29,754 nucleotides of DNA from Myxococcales bacterium (GTDB lineage Bacteria > Myxococcota > Polyangia > Polyangiales > Polyangiaceae). This document shows positions 6,814 to 14,995 of this stretch, in pieces (the first letter of the stretch is position 1; every line of letters begins with the position of its first letter). The DNA lies in assembly GCA_003151595.1 (NCBI GenBank), contig PLXW01000170.1:833-30586 (forward strand). The letters run 5' to 3'. The position numbers and the translations under genes are program-made. Under the pieces are notes generated by a model. The model worked only from the letters and a program-made list of their open reading frames with translations. It was not told the origin of the DNA and did not search any database.

Positions 6814-7959
6814 TCAGGCTCGAACGAGCGCGTGGAGATCCGTCAGGTTGAGGCCCGTCGCACCGAGGGGGAGCGCGGTGCCGCGCGCGAGGTGGAGCGG
6901 CCCTGTGTTGAACGCTGCGAGGGCGGCGCCGAGCGCGGCGCGATCGGGGAATGAGTCGCGCGTGACGATCGCGCCAGCGGTGCCGCTGGACCCGTCGATG
7001 CCGTCGGACGCGGCGGCGAGGAAGGTGACCTCGGGCGGGAGGTCGCGCGCGACGAGGGCGGCGACGTGCGTGCATCGACCGCCGGCGCCGTGAGACGTGA
7101 CGTCGACGCGAAGCGAAGGCTCGGCAGAGCGGACCACCGCCTCGCGCGGACCGAGGGCTCGGGCGAGCTCGAGGGTTTCGGCGGCGAGCGCTCGCGCGTC
7201 CGAGGTCGTGGGGACGAGCACGCGCGCCGCGAATCCGGCGAGTGCGAGCTCGCGCGCGAAGGCGACGGCGAGCGCGTTGGGGCCGACGACGATTTCGCGC
7301 GCCACCTCGTGGGCCGCAGAGGCGTGCTGTTTCACCGTCTCGGTGAGCGAGAGCGACGTGAAGGTGGGGGCGTAACGCCTGATTACGTCGCGCGCGTCTT
7401 GGATCGTCGTGGGATCGGGAACCGTAGGACCGCCGCCGACGTCGTGAGGCTCGCCGCCGATGACGTCGCTCACGATGAACGTGTCGATGATGCCCAGGCG
7501 GCCGCCGTGCGTGCGCGAAGCGTGGCGGCGAACGACGTTGATCGCGCGGACGTCGGCGCCCGAAGTGAGCAGCGCGGCGATCGCGGCGCGGGCATCTTCG
7601 AGGGCCCCGTCGGGCACGAAGACGAGCGACGAAGCGCCGCCCGAGACCAGCGCGAGGTCGGCGCCGAACGCGAGCGCGGCTTCGCCTGCGGCCACGCTGC
7701 GCGCCGTAGGGAGCGGGTGCGAGGCGCGCATCACGCGAATGCGAGCATCGTCGCGCGGGGCGGGTGCATCGTCAGGGAGGACGACGAGAGCGGCCTGGAT
7801 CGAGTCGGTGCACGCGTCGAGGGCCCCTTCGAGCATGGCGCTCGCGGCCTTCCCGACGGCGAGGACACGTCGCGGCGTGCGACCGATGAGCGCGGCGCGG
7901 AGCCGCGCGCGCAGATCGATGGAGGCGAGCGCGCGGGGGAGCGCGACGCGGTGATTCAT
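6814..7959 (-). CDS. MOFRL-type glycerate 2-kinase-like protein
   Basis: Predicted to phosphorylate glycerate, feeding 2- or 3-phosphoglycerate into glycolysis, in the cytosol. It is 381 aa, shorter than the usual 420-450. Visible family elements are VLAVGKAASAML (K37), SHPLPTARS (80-88), SGGASSLVF (106-114), a region resembling the N-x-VR-x-H-x-S...GGRL signature (INVVRRHASRTHGGRL), VSDVIGGEPHDVGGGPTVPDPTT, and in the C-terminal MOFRL part SHGAGGRCTHVAALVA with SDGIDGSSGTAGAIV. The usual GGRNQE segment reads GGRCTHVA, so the C-terminal site is divergent. ATG at 7959 overlaps the upstream stop by 4 nt (ATGA), which decides the start and indicates coupling. It is last in a four-gene operon. 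Activity towards glycerate is family inference. Confidence 0.8.
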   Translation of the reverse strand: MNHRVALPRALASIDLRARLRAALIGRTPRRVLAVGKAASAMLEGALDACTDSIQAALVVLPDDAPAPRDDARIRVMRASHPLPTARSVAAGEAALAFGADLALVSGGASSLVFVPDGALEDARAAIAALLTSGADVRAINVVRRHASRTHGGRLGIIDTFIVSDVIGGEPHDVGGGPTVPDPTTIQDARDVIRRYAPTFTSLSLTETVKQHASAAHEVAREIVVGPNALAVAFARELALAGFAARVLVPTTSDARALAAETLELARALGPREAVVRSAEPSLRVDVTSHGAGGRCTHVAALVARDLPPEVTFLAAASDGIDGSSGTAGAIVTRDSFPDRAALGAALAAFNTGPLHLARGTALPLGATGLNLTDLHALVRA

Positions 7960-8687
7960 GGCGAGGGCGCGGTGCTCACGTCGACCGATCGATCGCCGAC
8001 GATCTGGTGCCACGCGATCGTGAACGAGAAATACATCGCGCGATCGGCCGGCCCCGTGATCACGTCGCCGCCGAGCGCTGCGTCGCTCCATCGCACGCCG
8101 CCGTGCACGCCGACCCATGGACCGTTCGCGCGCGCGAAGACGGGCACCTCGAGGCCGAGGCCCGCCTGGAGACCGGGGTGATCCCCGAACGTGCCCCCTT
8201 GCGGCTGCGCCAGGAAACCGCCGAGCTCGATGCCGAGCGAGTCGAGGATCAAGTCGGCGCGCGGGACTCCCATCTCGTGCCCTGTCAGCCATCGCGCGAC
8301 GAAGAGCGGGCGGAGCTCGAGGCCGGCGGCGAGGACGCGCTTTGGTTCGGCGCCGCTGCCGAAGACCGCGCCTTCTTCGTACGTGAGAAAGAGCCCCGTG
8401 GTCTCGAGGTAGCGGGCGCGAAAATCGAGCGTGGCACGTGGGGAGCGCGGTCCGAACGTGGCGCCGGCGCCGAAGACGAGACCCACGTAGCCGTCGATGC
8501 GACCGTACGTCGTGTCGGCCTTGGTCGAGGGAGACGCAGGCTCGTCGGCACGCGAAACGCCGGCGAAGGCGAGCGAAATCGCCTGCAGGCCACATGCGAT
8601 CACGAACCGCGCTGCGGCTGCGCGCCGAGCGTTCGCGCGTCCCCTTCTCACGTTTCTTCTCGCGTTTCTTCTCACGTTTATTTTCAC
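7956..8687 (-). CDS. Signal-peptide protein, possible outer-membrane beta-barrel
   Basis: 243 aa from GTG at 8687, which overlaps the upstream TGA by 4 nt (GTGA). An unusually long basic n-region (about 28 residues, mostly Arg) is followed by a hydrophobic core (FVIACGLQAISLAFAGV) and a likely cleavage at SRA|DEP. The mature part alternates polar and hydrophobic residues with many Gly and aromatics (YVGLVFGAGATFG, ARYLETTGLFLTYEEGAVF, GLQAGLGLEVPVFA) and ends in MYFSFTIAWHQIVG, compatible with a small outer-membrane barrel. I do not recognise a family. The true start could be a later in-frame GTG (8675 or 8651), since the first codons are a 12-bp tandem repeat. Its role beside a methyltransferase and a kinase is not apparent. 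Confidence 0.7.
   Translation of the reverse strand: MKINVRRNARRNVRRGRANARRAAAARFVIACGLQAISLAFAGVSRADEPASPSTKADTTYGRIDGYVGLVFGAGATFGPRSPRATLDFRARYLETTGLFLTYEEGAVFGSGAEPKRVLAAGLELRPLFVARWLTGHEMGVPRADLILDSLGIELGGFLAQPQGGTFGDHPGLQAGLGLEVPVFARANGPWVGVHGGVRWSDAALGGDVITGPADRAMYFSFTIAWHQIVGDRSVDVSTAPSP
8640..8687 (-). repeat. 12-bp tandem repeat at a gene start
   Basis: Four imperfect 12-bp units on the minus strand: GTGAAAATAAAC, GTGAGAAGAAAC, GCGAGAAGAAAC, GTGAGAAGGGGA. Each is four codons and keeps frame, encoding a V-R-R-N-like run. Three of the four units begin with GTG, a possible start codon. Confidence 0.85.
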
Positions 8688-9982
8688 GTATCGTCCACTC
8701 CGAGCGCGCGCATCACGTCGTCACGCAGCTCGGGCGCGAACACCAAGCGCACGCGCGACAAGAGCTGACCGGCGAGGCGCGTGAGAAGGAACGACACGTC
8801 GCTGAGCGGGCGCGGCGGCCCCTTCGCGAAGACGACCATGAGCGGCTCTTTCTCCGCGCCAAAGGGGACGTCGCTCGCCACGTCGAGCCCGACGTAGATG
8901 TCGGGATCGAGCCCGCGCGCCGACGCGGCTTCACGCGCGCAGGCGAGCGCCGCTTCGCGCCCCGCGCCCGTCGCTTGCTCGCCGAAGAGCTCGAACGTCT
9001 TGAACAGGCGTCGATCGCGGATCCGTTTGCACAGATCGCCCAGCGCCGTGTCGCGCGACGACTCCCACGCATGCATCGCCCCGGCGATGACGCCGTCGTC
9101 CATCTCCAGGTAGTCGTGCAGCGGCATGGGCTCGCCGTGCGCGCCAAGCTCGATCGCGCGCGGCACCTGCGGCAACCGCTCGCCGTCGAGGATGCACTGC
9201 GCGGCCCGGCCGAGGGCGCGGTGAATCATCCACTCCGCCGCGCGCGTCGCCTTGTGCAGGTACACCTGCTGGAACATGAAGAGGCGCGCGATGAGGAAGC
9301 CCTCGATCGCCGGGAGCCCCTTGGCGCCGTCGATGGCGAGAGACGGCGCGGCGTTCAGCGCGCGCGGCGCGAACCGCAAGCTGCGAAGGAGCCAGTCGAG
9401 ATCGAAGAGGCCGTAGCGAACGCCGGTGGCGTGGGCGTCGCGCAGCAGGTAGTCGCAGCGATCGACGTCGAAGGTGCCGCTCACGGCCTTGGCCAGGTAC
9501 GGGAGCTCGTGCTCGCCGCGGACCAGCGCGGCGACGCGCGTCGGCATCTGCGGGTCGAGACCGGCGAGGACTTTGTGAACGCCCGTCGAGGGGTCGAGGA
9601 CGATGCGCTCGGTCCACACTTCATGGTGCGGCGTGCCGGGGACCGCGTCTTCGAAGAGGTGCGAGAGCGGGCCGTGGCCGACGTCGTGAAGCAGGGCGGC
9701 GGCGAGTGCGTCGCGCGCGCGATCCGTGGAGACGCGGTGCCAGAATGGGAGCTCGTCGTGAATCACGCGCAGGCGCGCGAGGAGCAGCTTCATGACGAAC
9801 GTGGCGCCGACGGCGTGCGCGAACCGCGTGTGCTCCGCGCCCGGGAACGCGAGCGACGTGACGCCGAGCTGGCGCACGCGACGGAGGCGCTGGACCTCGG
9901 GCGTGTCCATGAGCATCTCGACGACGCGCTCTTCTTCCGACTCGAAGGAGACGAGCCCGTGGACGGGGTCGCGGAGGATCAT
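8684..9982 (-). CDS. HD-domain phosphohydrolase (COG1078-like, dNTPase-related)
   Basis: 432 aa. The N-terminus ILRDPVHGLVSF is typical of this dNTP-triphosphohydrolase-related family. Metal-site residues are visible as HTRFAHAVG (H51, H56), ALLHDVGHGPLSHLFE (H99-D100) and FDVDRCDYLLRDA for the distal Asp. The C-terminal 200 residues are helical and end in a part rich in basic and hydrophobic residues. Expected substrates are nucleotides, probably dNTPs, but specificity cannot be read here. ATG at 9982 overlaps the methyltransferase stop as ATGA, and its own stop overlaps the next start as GTGA, so it is tightly coupled on both sides. The open frame continues upstream to 11365 in the methyltransferase region, but that is a shadow. 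Confidence 0.85.
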   Translation of the reverse strand: MILRDPVHGLVSFESEEERVVEMLMDTPEVQRLRRVRQLGVTSLAFPGAEHTRFAHAVGATFVMKLLLARLRVIHDELPFWHRVSTDRARDALAAALLHDVGHGPLSHLFEDAVPGTPHHEVWTERIVLDPSTGVHKVLAGLDPQMPTRVAALVRGEHELPYLAKAVSGTFDVDRCDYLLRDAHATGVRYGLFDLDWLLRSLRFAPRALNAAPSLAIDGAKGLPAIEGFLIARLFMFQQVYLHKATRAAEWMIHRALGRAAQCILDGERLPQVPRAIELGAHGEPMPLHDYLEMDDGVIAGAMHAWESSRDTALGDLCKRIRDRRLFKTFELFGEQATGAGREAALACAREAASARGLDPDIYVGLDVASDVPFGAEKEPLMVVFAKGPPRPLSDVSFLLTRLAGQLLSRVRLVFAPELRDDVMRALGVDDT

Positions 9983-11454
9983 GCGACCTCGCTGGACGCG
10001 ATGACGTGCGTGGAGAGCGCGCCGTCGTCGCCGAAGACGCGAAGCGCGAGGTCGTCGCCCGCGCGCGATTCGACGGTCGCCGAGAGCACGGCCGCGCGAG
10101 GCCGGACGCCTGGGATGCGCTCGGAATGCCACGCCGTCGCGAAGGGGCGCGAAGCGACGAACGAGGGATCGATGGCCCACGCCAGGGGCTCGCGCGGTGA
10201 TTGGAGCTCGACACGGACGTGACCCGCATCGACGCGTTCGGCGCGTGCGCGGATCTTCGCGCCCGGCTTCGCCCGGACGTCGCCGCATCGCTCGATCGAT
10301 AGAGCCGCGCCGTGACGGAGGAGCCGCGCGCGCGACATCGCGACGCCCGCATCGCCGGCGTCGCCCAGGATCGCGCGCCGCCCGAGCGCATGCGCCGCTT
10401 CGCCCGTGGTCCCGCTCCCGGCGAACAGATCGACGACAAGATCGCCGGGCTTGGTGGCGCAGGCCACGATTCGCTCGAGGAGCGCGCGCGGCTTTTGCGT
10501 CGGGAAGCCTGTGCGCTCGCCGACGGCGGCGTGACGGAGAGGAGGCACGTCGGTCCACAGCGCATCGACGCGACGCTCGCGGCACCACACGCCGCGCGCG
10601 TTCTTCACCAGGAAATACTTGATGTAGACCTTGCCGCTCGCCGTCCGATGCACGCGCCCTTCGGCGTCGAGGCGCTCGATCGATGCGTCGGTGTAGTCGC
10701 CGCGCGGCGCGCTGGTGAACGGACGACCCCCTTCTTCCGGAGGCGCGTCCCAGCGGATCGCGGCGGCGTCGATCTCTTCGAGGCGCGTCGGGGGCACGAG
10801 CACCGAGCGCGCGGCTTTGCCGTCGCCGCCGTAGACGACGATCGTGTCGAGCGTTCGCCCGAACTGCTGGCTCGTCGCCTGTCGTCCGAGGTTCGGGGCG
10901 CGTCGCCACACGATCTCGTTCACGAACGCGTCGCGCCCGAGGATCTCGTCGAGCAAGACGCGCACGAGGTACGCCGCCCGCCAATCGAGGTGCACCCAGA
11001 TCGTCGCCGTCGGCGACAGGAGATTCGCCAGCGCGTGGAGGCGCGGCGCGAGCATGTCGAGGTACGCGCACACGTCGAGCTTGTCGTCGTACGCCACGTG
11101 CCTTCGCACGCGACCGTCGGCAGGGCCGTCGAGTCGCGCTTCGAGGGCCCACGAGCGCTCCGACGCGAACGGCGGATCGACGTAGACCAGATCGACTTTC
11201 CCCCGCAGCCCCTCGCGACCGAGCGCGCGCGCGACGTCGAGCGCATCGCCGCGAATGATTCTCACCCCGGGCGCGGCTCCGGCCTGGACGACCTCGTCCT
11301 CTGCGATCTCGTGCCCCGCGCTCTCGGGAACGACATTTCCCGGCGCAAAGGTGCGCCCTTTCCACGCGAGTGCGAGCGGCGCTTGCGCGTCACTGCCGCG
11401 CTCACGCGCGACGCTCTCGCGGGACTTGGTTTGCACGGAGCCTTGCTTCGGCAT
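9979..11454 (-). CDS. Site-specific DNA methyltransferase, beta-class N6-adenine/N4-cytosine
   Basis: 491 aa. Transfers a methyl group from S-adenosylmethionine to an exocyclic amino group in DNA. The catalytic motif IV DPPF (93-96, in VDLVYVDPPFASE) precedes the SAM-binding motif I (DLFAGSGTT, 342-350), the order that defines the beta class. Between them are IWVHLDWRAAYLVR, NEIVWRR, a Mod-like QQFGRTLDTIVVY, ALWTDVPP and TGFPTQKP (315-322), all known in Mod/COG2189-type enzymes. About 110 residues follow motif I, longer than needed, with no recognised domain. No restriction enzyme or specificity gene is visible here, so it is orphan within this window. First gene of the four-gene operon, only 42 bp from the divergent helicase-associated gene. 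The recognition site is unknown. Confidence 0.88.
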   Translation of the reverse strand: MPKQGSVQTKSRESVARERGSDAQAPLALAWKGRTFAPGNVVPESAGHEIAEDEVVQAGAAPGVRIIRGDALDVARALGREGLRGKVDLVYVDPPFASERSWALEARLDGPADGRVRRHVAYDDKLDVCAYLDMLAPRLHALANLLSPTATIWVHLDWRAAYLVRVLLDEILGRDAFVNEIVWRRAPNLGRQATSQQFGRTLDTIVVYGGDGKAARSVLVPPTRLEEIDAAAIRWDAPPEEGGRPFTSAPRGDYTDASIERLDAEGRVHRTASGKVYIKYFLVKNARGVWCRERRVDALWTDVPPLRHAAVGERTGFPTQKPRALLERIVACATKPGDLVVDLFAGSGTTGEAAHALGRRAILGDAGDAGVAMSRARLLRHGAALSIERCGDVRAKPGAKIRARAERVDAGHVRVELQSPREPLAWAIDPSFVASRPFATAWHSERIPGVRPRAAVLSATVESRAGDDLALRVFGDDGALSTHVIASSEVA

Positions 11455-11496
11455 GGAGACCAGCGGCCCGGATACTACTACCCGCCGGCTTAAGCT

Positions 11497-13650
11497 ATGG
11501 TGCTTGACTCAGCGTTCGCCCTCGGTTTCGCCCCGTTTCGCGTCGAGCGTCCTTTGACCACCCGCCAATCACGCCAAGCGGTTCATCTCGTCGACGTCCT
11601 GCGGGCGTTGCCGGCAGTGGAGCTCGACGCGCTCGTGTCGCGCCTCGGGATCCGGATCGACGCGGCCAAGCGGCTCGACGCGCCGTCGCAGGTCGCGCGC
11701 ATCCTGGTGGCGCTCCCCGAGGCGCGCGATCCTTCGCGACTGCCGGCGGCGAGCATCGAGCTTCTCCATCGCGTGGCCGAGGCGCGCGGGTCGCTCTTCG
11801 TGACGGCGTTGCCCGCGGCCTTGGAGCCGCTCCTCGCGCGCGGCTTGGTGTTCGCGCGCGGCGAGAAAGGGAGCGTCGAGCTCCTGCTGCCGACGGCGTA
11901 CCTGATTCAGCTGCGATCGTGGGAGGGCGAAGACCCGCGCGGGATTCGCGCGCTGCTGGCGCAAGCTCCGTTCGAGACGGCGAGCGCCATCGCGGCGCAC
12001 TACCTGGGGAGGCCGTCGACGCCGCCGATCGCGCTGTCGCTCGAAGCCGCGTGGGACGTACTCGGCGATCCGCACAAGCTGGCCGAAGAGATCAACAAGC
12101 TGTCGCCGACCGAGCGGCGGGTCCTCGAAGCGGTGGAGCGCGAAGGGGGCGAGGCCGACACGGAGGAGTTGCTGGAGCTGGAGCGCGAGCCGCTTCGCTT
12201 GCGGACGGCGACGGGCGCGACGCCCTCGCGACGCGGCGTGGGGTTCTCGCTCGAGCGACGCGGGCTGCTCGTGCCGGTGCATCCGAATCGTCACGTGGTG
12301 CCGACCGAGGTCGCCGCGATCATCGGCGCCGCACGGCAGGCGGAGCGCGAGGCGCGACGCGAGCAAGTGCGCAGCTTCGTGCAGTCCGAGGATCACGCGC
12401 CGAGGCGCGCGAAGTTCGCGCCCGATCCGGTGCCGCTGGCGATGGGGCTCGCGCTGGCCGGACGCGAAGCGGGGAACGAAGTTCGCCCGGGGATCGGTAC
12501 ACCGAAGTCGCTCGTTCAAAAGCTCGCCGCGCGCTTCGGTCGCGAGCCGGCGCACGTGGCGTTGATGATCGCCTTGGCGCGCGCCATCGGTCTCTGGGAG
12601 GCGAGCGCGATCAACGCGTCGTCGCCTCCGGGATCGCTCGCGATGTACGAGCTCGGGCGGCTCCTGTTCGTGACCTGGCGGCGCGGCGGTGCCTGGGACG
12701 AAGGGCGCAGCGAGCCGGAGATGCTCCGCGTGGCATCGGACGCGCGCGATGCGAGCCCGGTCGGCGTTCTGAAGGAGATGGTGCTCGAAGCGCTTCGCGA
12801 GCTGGGCGAAGGGCGATGGCTGCCGTGGGCGGCGCTCGAGCAATACCTGAGCACCGACCCGCGCGTGCCCGGGCTCGCGCGCTTGCTGCGACGCTGGGCT
12901 GATCGCGTGCAGGTCGACGTCGTCGAGCCGATGGAGGTCGCGCGTCGCATCGTGCAGGAGAGCTTGCCCGCGCTCGGCATCGTCGACATCGGCGAAGACG
13001 ACGGCTCCGAGGGCACGCCCTCGCCCGGAGCCTCGACGCCGAACACGGCGATCGCGCTTCGCCTCACGCCGCGCGGTCGCGCGCTGCTGGCGGATCGCGC
13101 GCAGTCGATCGACACGGCGCGCTCCAAGTTCCTCGATACGCACGTGCTTCGCCTGGCGCCGTCGGCGCGCGTGTACTCCGTGATTCAGATCGCGCCGTTC
13201 GTCGAAGTCGGGCGCGCGGCGGAGGCGCTCGATTTGATCGTGGCGCCGCAGACGCTGGCGCGCGCGCTGTCGGCGGGCTTCGAGGCCGACGCGCTTCGCC
13301 AGCGGATCGAGGCCATCGCACCGCTGCCGGAGTCGCTGTCGCGCACGCTGCTTCAGGCGAGCATCGTGGTCGGCCGCGGGACGTTCGCGCCGGCGTCGGG
13401 GTTCCTCTGGGTCGAAGACAACAACGTGCGCGAGATGCTCCGCACGCGCAGGCCAACCGCCGAGCTGTTCGTCGATCCCTCGCCGCCGGCGGGGCTCATC
13501 GTGGACGCGGGGATCGATCTGGAGCGTCTGTCGCGGCGGTGCCGGACGATCGGCGTCGAGATCATCGCCGAGGGGCACGTGGTGCGCGCGCGGACGCTGC
13601 CGCCGCCGCGCGTGACGCCCGCCAAGGGGACTCCCAAGGTCGAGAAGTAG
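11497..13650 (+). CDS. Helicase-associated-domain protein (XPB/Ssl2-like C-terminal part), no helicase motor
   Basis: 717 aa, cytosolic. I see no Walker A or DEAH motif. Repeated winged-helix-like segments are suggested by VVDVLRALP-type and LSPTERRVLEAV...RRGLLVPVHPNRHVVPTEVA patterns, similar to the helicase-associated proteins of actinobacteria. The C-terminal part (about 560-700: SVIQIAPFVEVGRAAEALDLIVAPQT..., FLWVEDNNVREML, PPAGLIVDAGIDLERLSRRCRTIGVEII) resembles the helicase C-terminal 3 / XPB-associated domain. Family assignment is from pattern memory and only moderate. The start at ATG 11497 has no clear Shine-Dalgarno; GTG at 11500 is possible. It lies 42 bp from the divergent methyltransferase and ends 5 bp from convergent lysA. 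A link to DNA repair or transcription is inference. Confidence 0.6.
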   Translation: MVLDSAFALGFAPFRVERPLTTRQSRQAVHLVDVLRALPAVELDALVSRLGIRIDAAKRLDAPSQVARILVALPEARDPSRLPAASIELLHRVAEARGSLFVTALPAALEPLLARGLVFARGEKGSVELLLPTAYLIQLRSWEGEDPRGIRALLAQAPFETASAIAAHYLGRPSTPPIALSLEAAWDVLGDPHKLAEEINKLSPTERRVLEAVEREGGEADTEELLELEREPLRLRTATGATPSRRGVGFSLERRGLLVPVHPNRHVVPTEVAAIIGAARQAEREARREQVRSFVQSEDHAPRRAKFAPDPVPLAMGLALAGREAGNEVRPGIGTPKSLVQKLAARFGREPAHVALMIALARAIGLWEASAINASSPPGSLAMYELGRLLFVTWRRGGAWDEGRSEPEMLRVASDARDASPVGVLKEMVLEALRELGEGRWLPWAALEQYLSTDPRVPGLARLLRRWADRVQVDVVEPMEVARRIVQESLPALGIVDIGEDDGSEGTPSPGASTPNTAIALRLTPRGRALLADRAQSIDTARSKFLDTHVLRLAPSARVYSVIQIAPFVEVGRAAEALDLIVAPQTLARALSAGFEADALRQRIEAIAPLPESLSRTLLQASIVVGRGTFAPASGFLWVEDNNVREMLRTRRPTAELFVDPSPPAGLIVDAGIDLERLSRRCRTIGVEIIAEGHVVRARTLPPPRVTPAKGTPKVEK

Positions 13651-13655
13651 CGGCG

Positions 13656-14927
13656 TCAGTCTTCGGCGATGCCGACGCGCTCGTCGGCCCACTCGTCGAC
13701 ATTCTTTCGCGCAGACCTCGCGACGATTCGCGCGCCCCGCAGGAACACCTCGGCCGGGAGCGCGCGGCCGTTGTAGCGGCTTGCCATGACGTAGCCGTAC
13801 GCGCCGGCGTCGAGGATCGCGACGTACGCGGCGCCGTCGAGGTGCGCGTGCTCGCCGAAGTCGTCGGAGCTCTCGCAGACCGGACCCACGACGCGAACGA
13901 CGCGCGCATCGCTCGAAGGCGCGGAGAGAGAGACGATGCGGTGGCGCGCCTGGTAGAGCGCGGGGCGAATGAGATCGTTCATGCCGGCGTCGATCATGAG
14001 CCAAGCGCGATCGGCGGCAGCCCTCTTCGTCTGGATGACGCGCGAGAGAAGGACGCCGTGCGCCGCGACCATGGCGCGCCCCGGTTCGATGTGGAGCGCG
14101 AGATCGTCCAGGCGATGGGCGCGCTGTTCGGCGCGCACGGCGCGCACGAAGTCCGCCGGGCGCGCATCGCAGCCGTCGCCGTAGTCGATGCCGAAGCCGC
14201 CGCCGGTATCGACGAACGCGATCGCGGCCCCCTTCTCGCGGGCCGCGCGCGCCACGGCGAAGAGCGCGCGCGCTGCGGCGACGTACGAGTCGACGGACGT
14301 GAGCTGCGACCCCACGTGCGAAGCGACGCCGACGAGCTCGACCCCTGGGAGCGCGAGCGCGCGCGCGATCGCGGCGCCCATGTCGCCCTCGCCGATACCG
14401 AACTTCGCCTCGTCGTGGCCGGTCGCGATGTGCGCGTGCGTGTCGATGGCGTCTCGCTCGAGCCCCGGGTTGACCCGGATGGCGATCCGCGCGCGCGATC
14501 CGGCGGCGTTCGCGCGAGCGTCGACGCGATCGATCTCCTCGTTGCTCTCCACCTGGATCGCACCGATGCGCGCGGCGATCGCGCGATCGATCTCGTCGTC
14601 GGTCTTCGCGACCCCGCTGAACACGATCGCCTCCGGCGCCACGCCGCACCCGAGCGCCACGCGCATCTCCGCGCCGCTCACGACGTCCGCGCCGCACCCT
14701 TCGCGCGCCAGCGCTCGCACGATCGGCCCCGCGCTGTTCGCTTTCACCGCGTAGGCGATCAGGTGAGCCGCGCCGTCGAACGCGCGCTCGAGCTCGCGTG
14801 CTTCGTTCGCGATGGCGTCGAGGTCGTAGACGTATGTGGGCGTGCCCGTCGCTTCGTCGCGCGCCAGATCGACGAGGCGAACGCCGCCGAGCGTGAGAAA
14901 TCCTTCGCCGTCGCGCGACGTCGCCAT
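13656..14927 (-). CDS. lysA: Diaminopimelate decarboxylase
   Basis: Decarboxylates meso-diaminopimelate to L-lysine, last step of lysine synthesis; PLP-dependent, cytosolic, fold-type III barrel. I choose ATG 14927 (423 aa), because upstream extension would overlap the divergent pyk start; length then fits the family. Evidence: YAVKAN with K62 for the Schiff base, ASHVGSQL, FVDTGGGFGIDY (phosphate-binding glycines), HIEPGRAMVA, GPVCESSD (catalytic Cys from the partner subunit) and LDAGAYGYVMASRYNGR. It is alone on its strand and ends 5 bp from the convergent 717-aa gene. The 68-bp gap to pyk must carry divergent promoters; none is clear to me. Confidence 0.95.
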   Translation of the reverse strand: MATSRDGEGFLTLGGVRLVDLARDEATGTPTYVYDLDAIANEARELERAFDGAAHLIAYAVKANSAGPIVRALAREGCGADVVSGAEMRVALGCGVAPEAIVFSGVAKTDDEIDRAIAARIGAIQVESNEEIDRVDARANAAGSRARIAIRVNPGLERDAIDTHAHIATGHDEAKFGIGEGDMGAAIARALALPGVELVGVASHVGSQLTSVDSYVAAARALFAVARAAREKGAAIAFVDTGGGFGIDYGDGCDARPADFVRAVRAEQRAHRLDDLALHIEPGRAMVAAHGVLLSRVIQTKRAAADRAWLMIDAGMNDLIRPALYQARHRIVSLSAPSSDARVVRVVGPVCESSDDFGEHAHLDGAAYVAILDAGAYGYVMASRYNGRALPAEVFLRGARIVARSARKNVDEWADERVGIAED

Positions 14928-14995
14928 CGCGAGAACGAGTACCGCCGCGCGAATCTCCGCACAACGTATTCGTGAGGTGGCAAACTGCGCGCGAA

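Noticed and set aside
8684..11365. Minus-strand 893-aa extension of the HD protein
   Set aside because: The extension overlaps the methyltransferase in another frame; the conserved start ILRDPVHGL and ATGA overlap fix the start at 9982.
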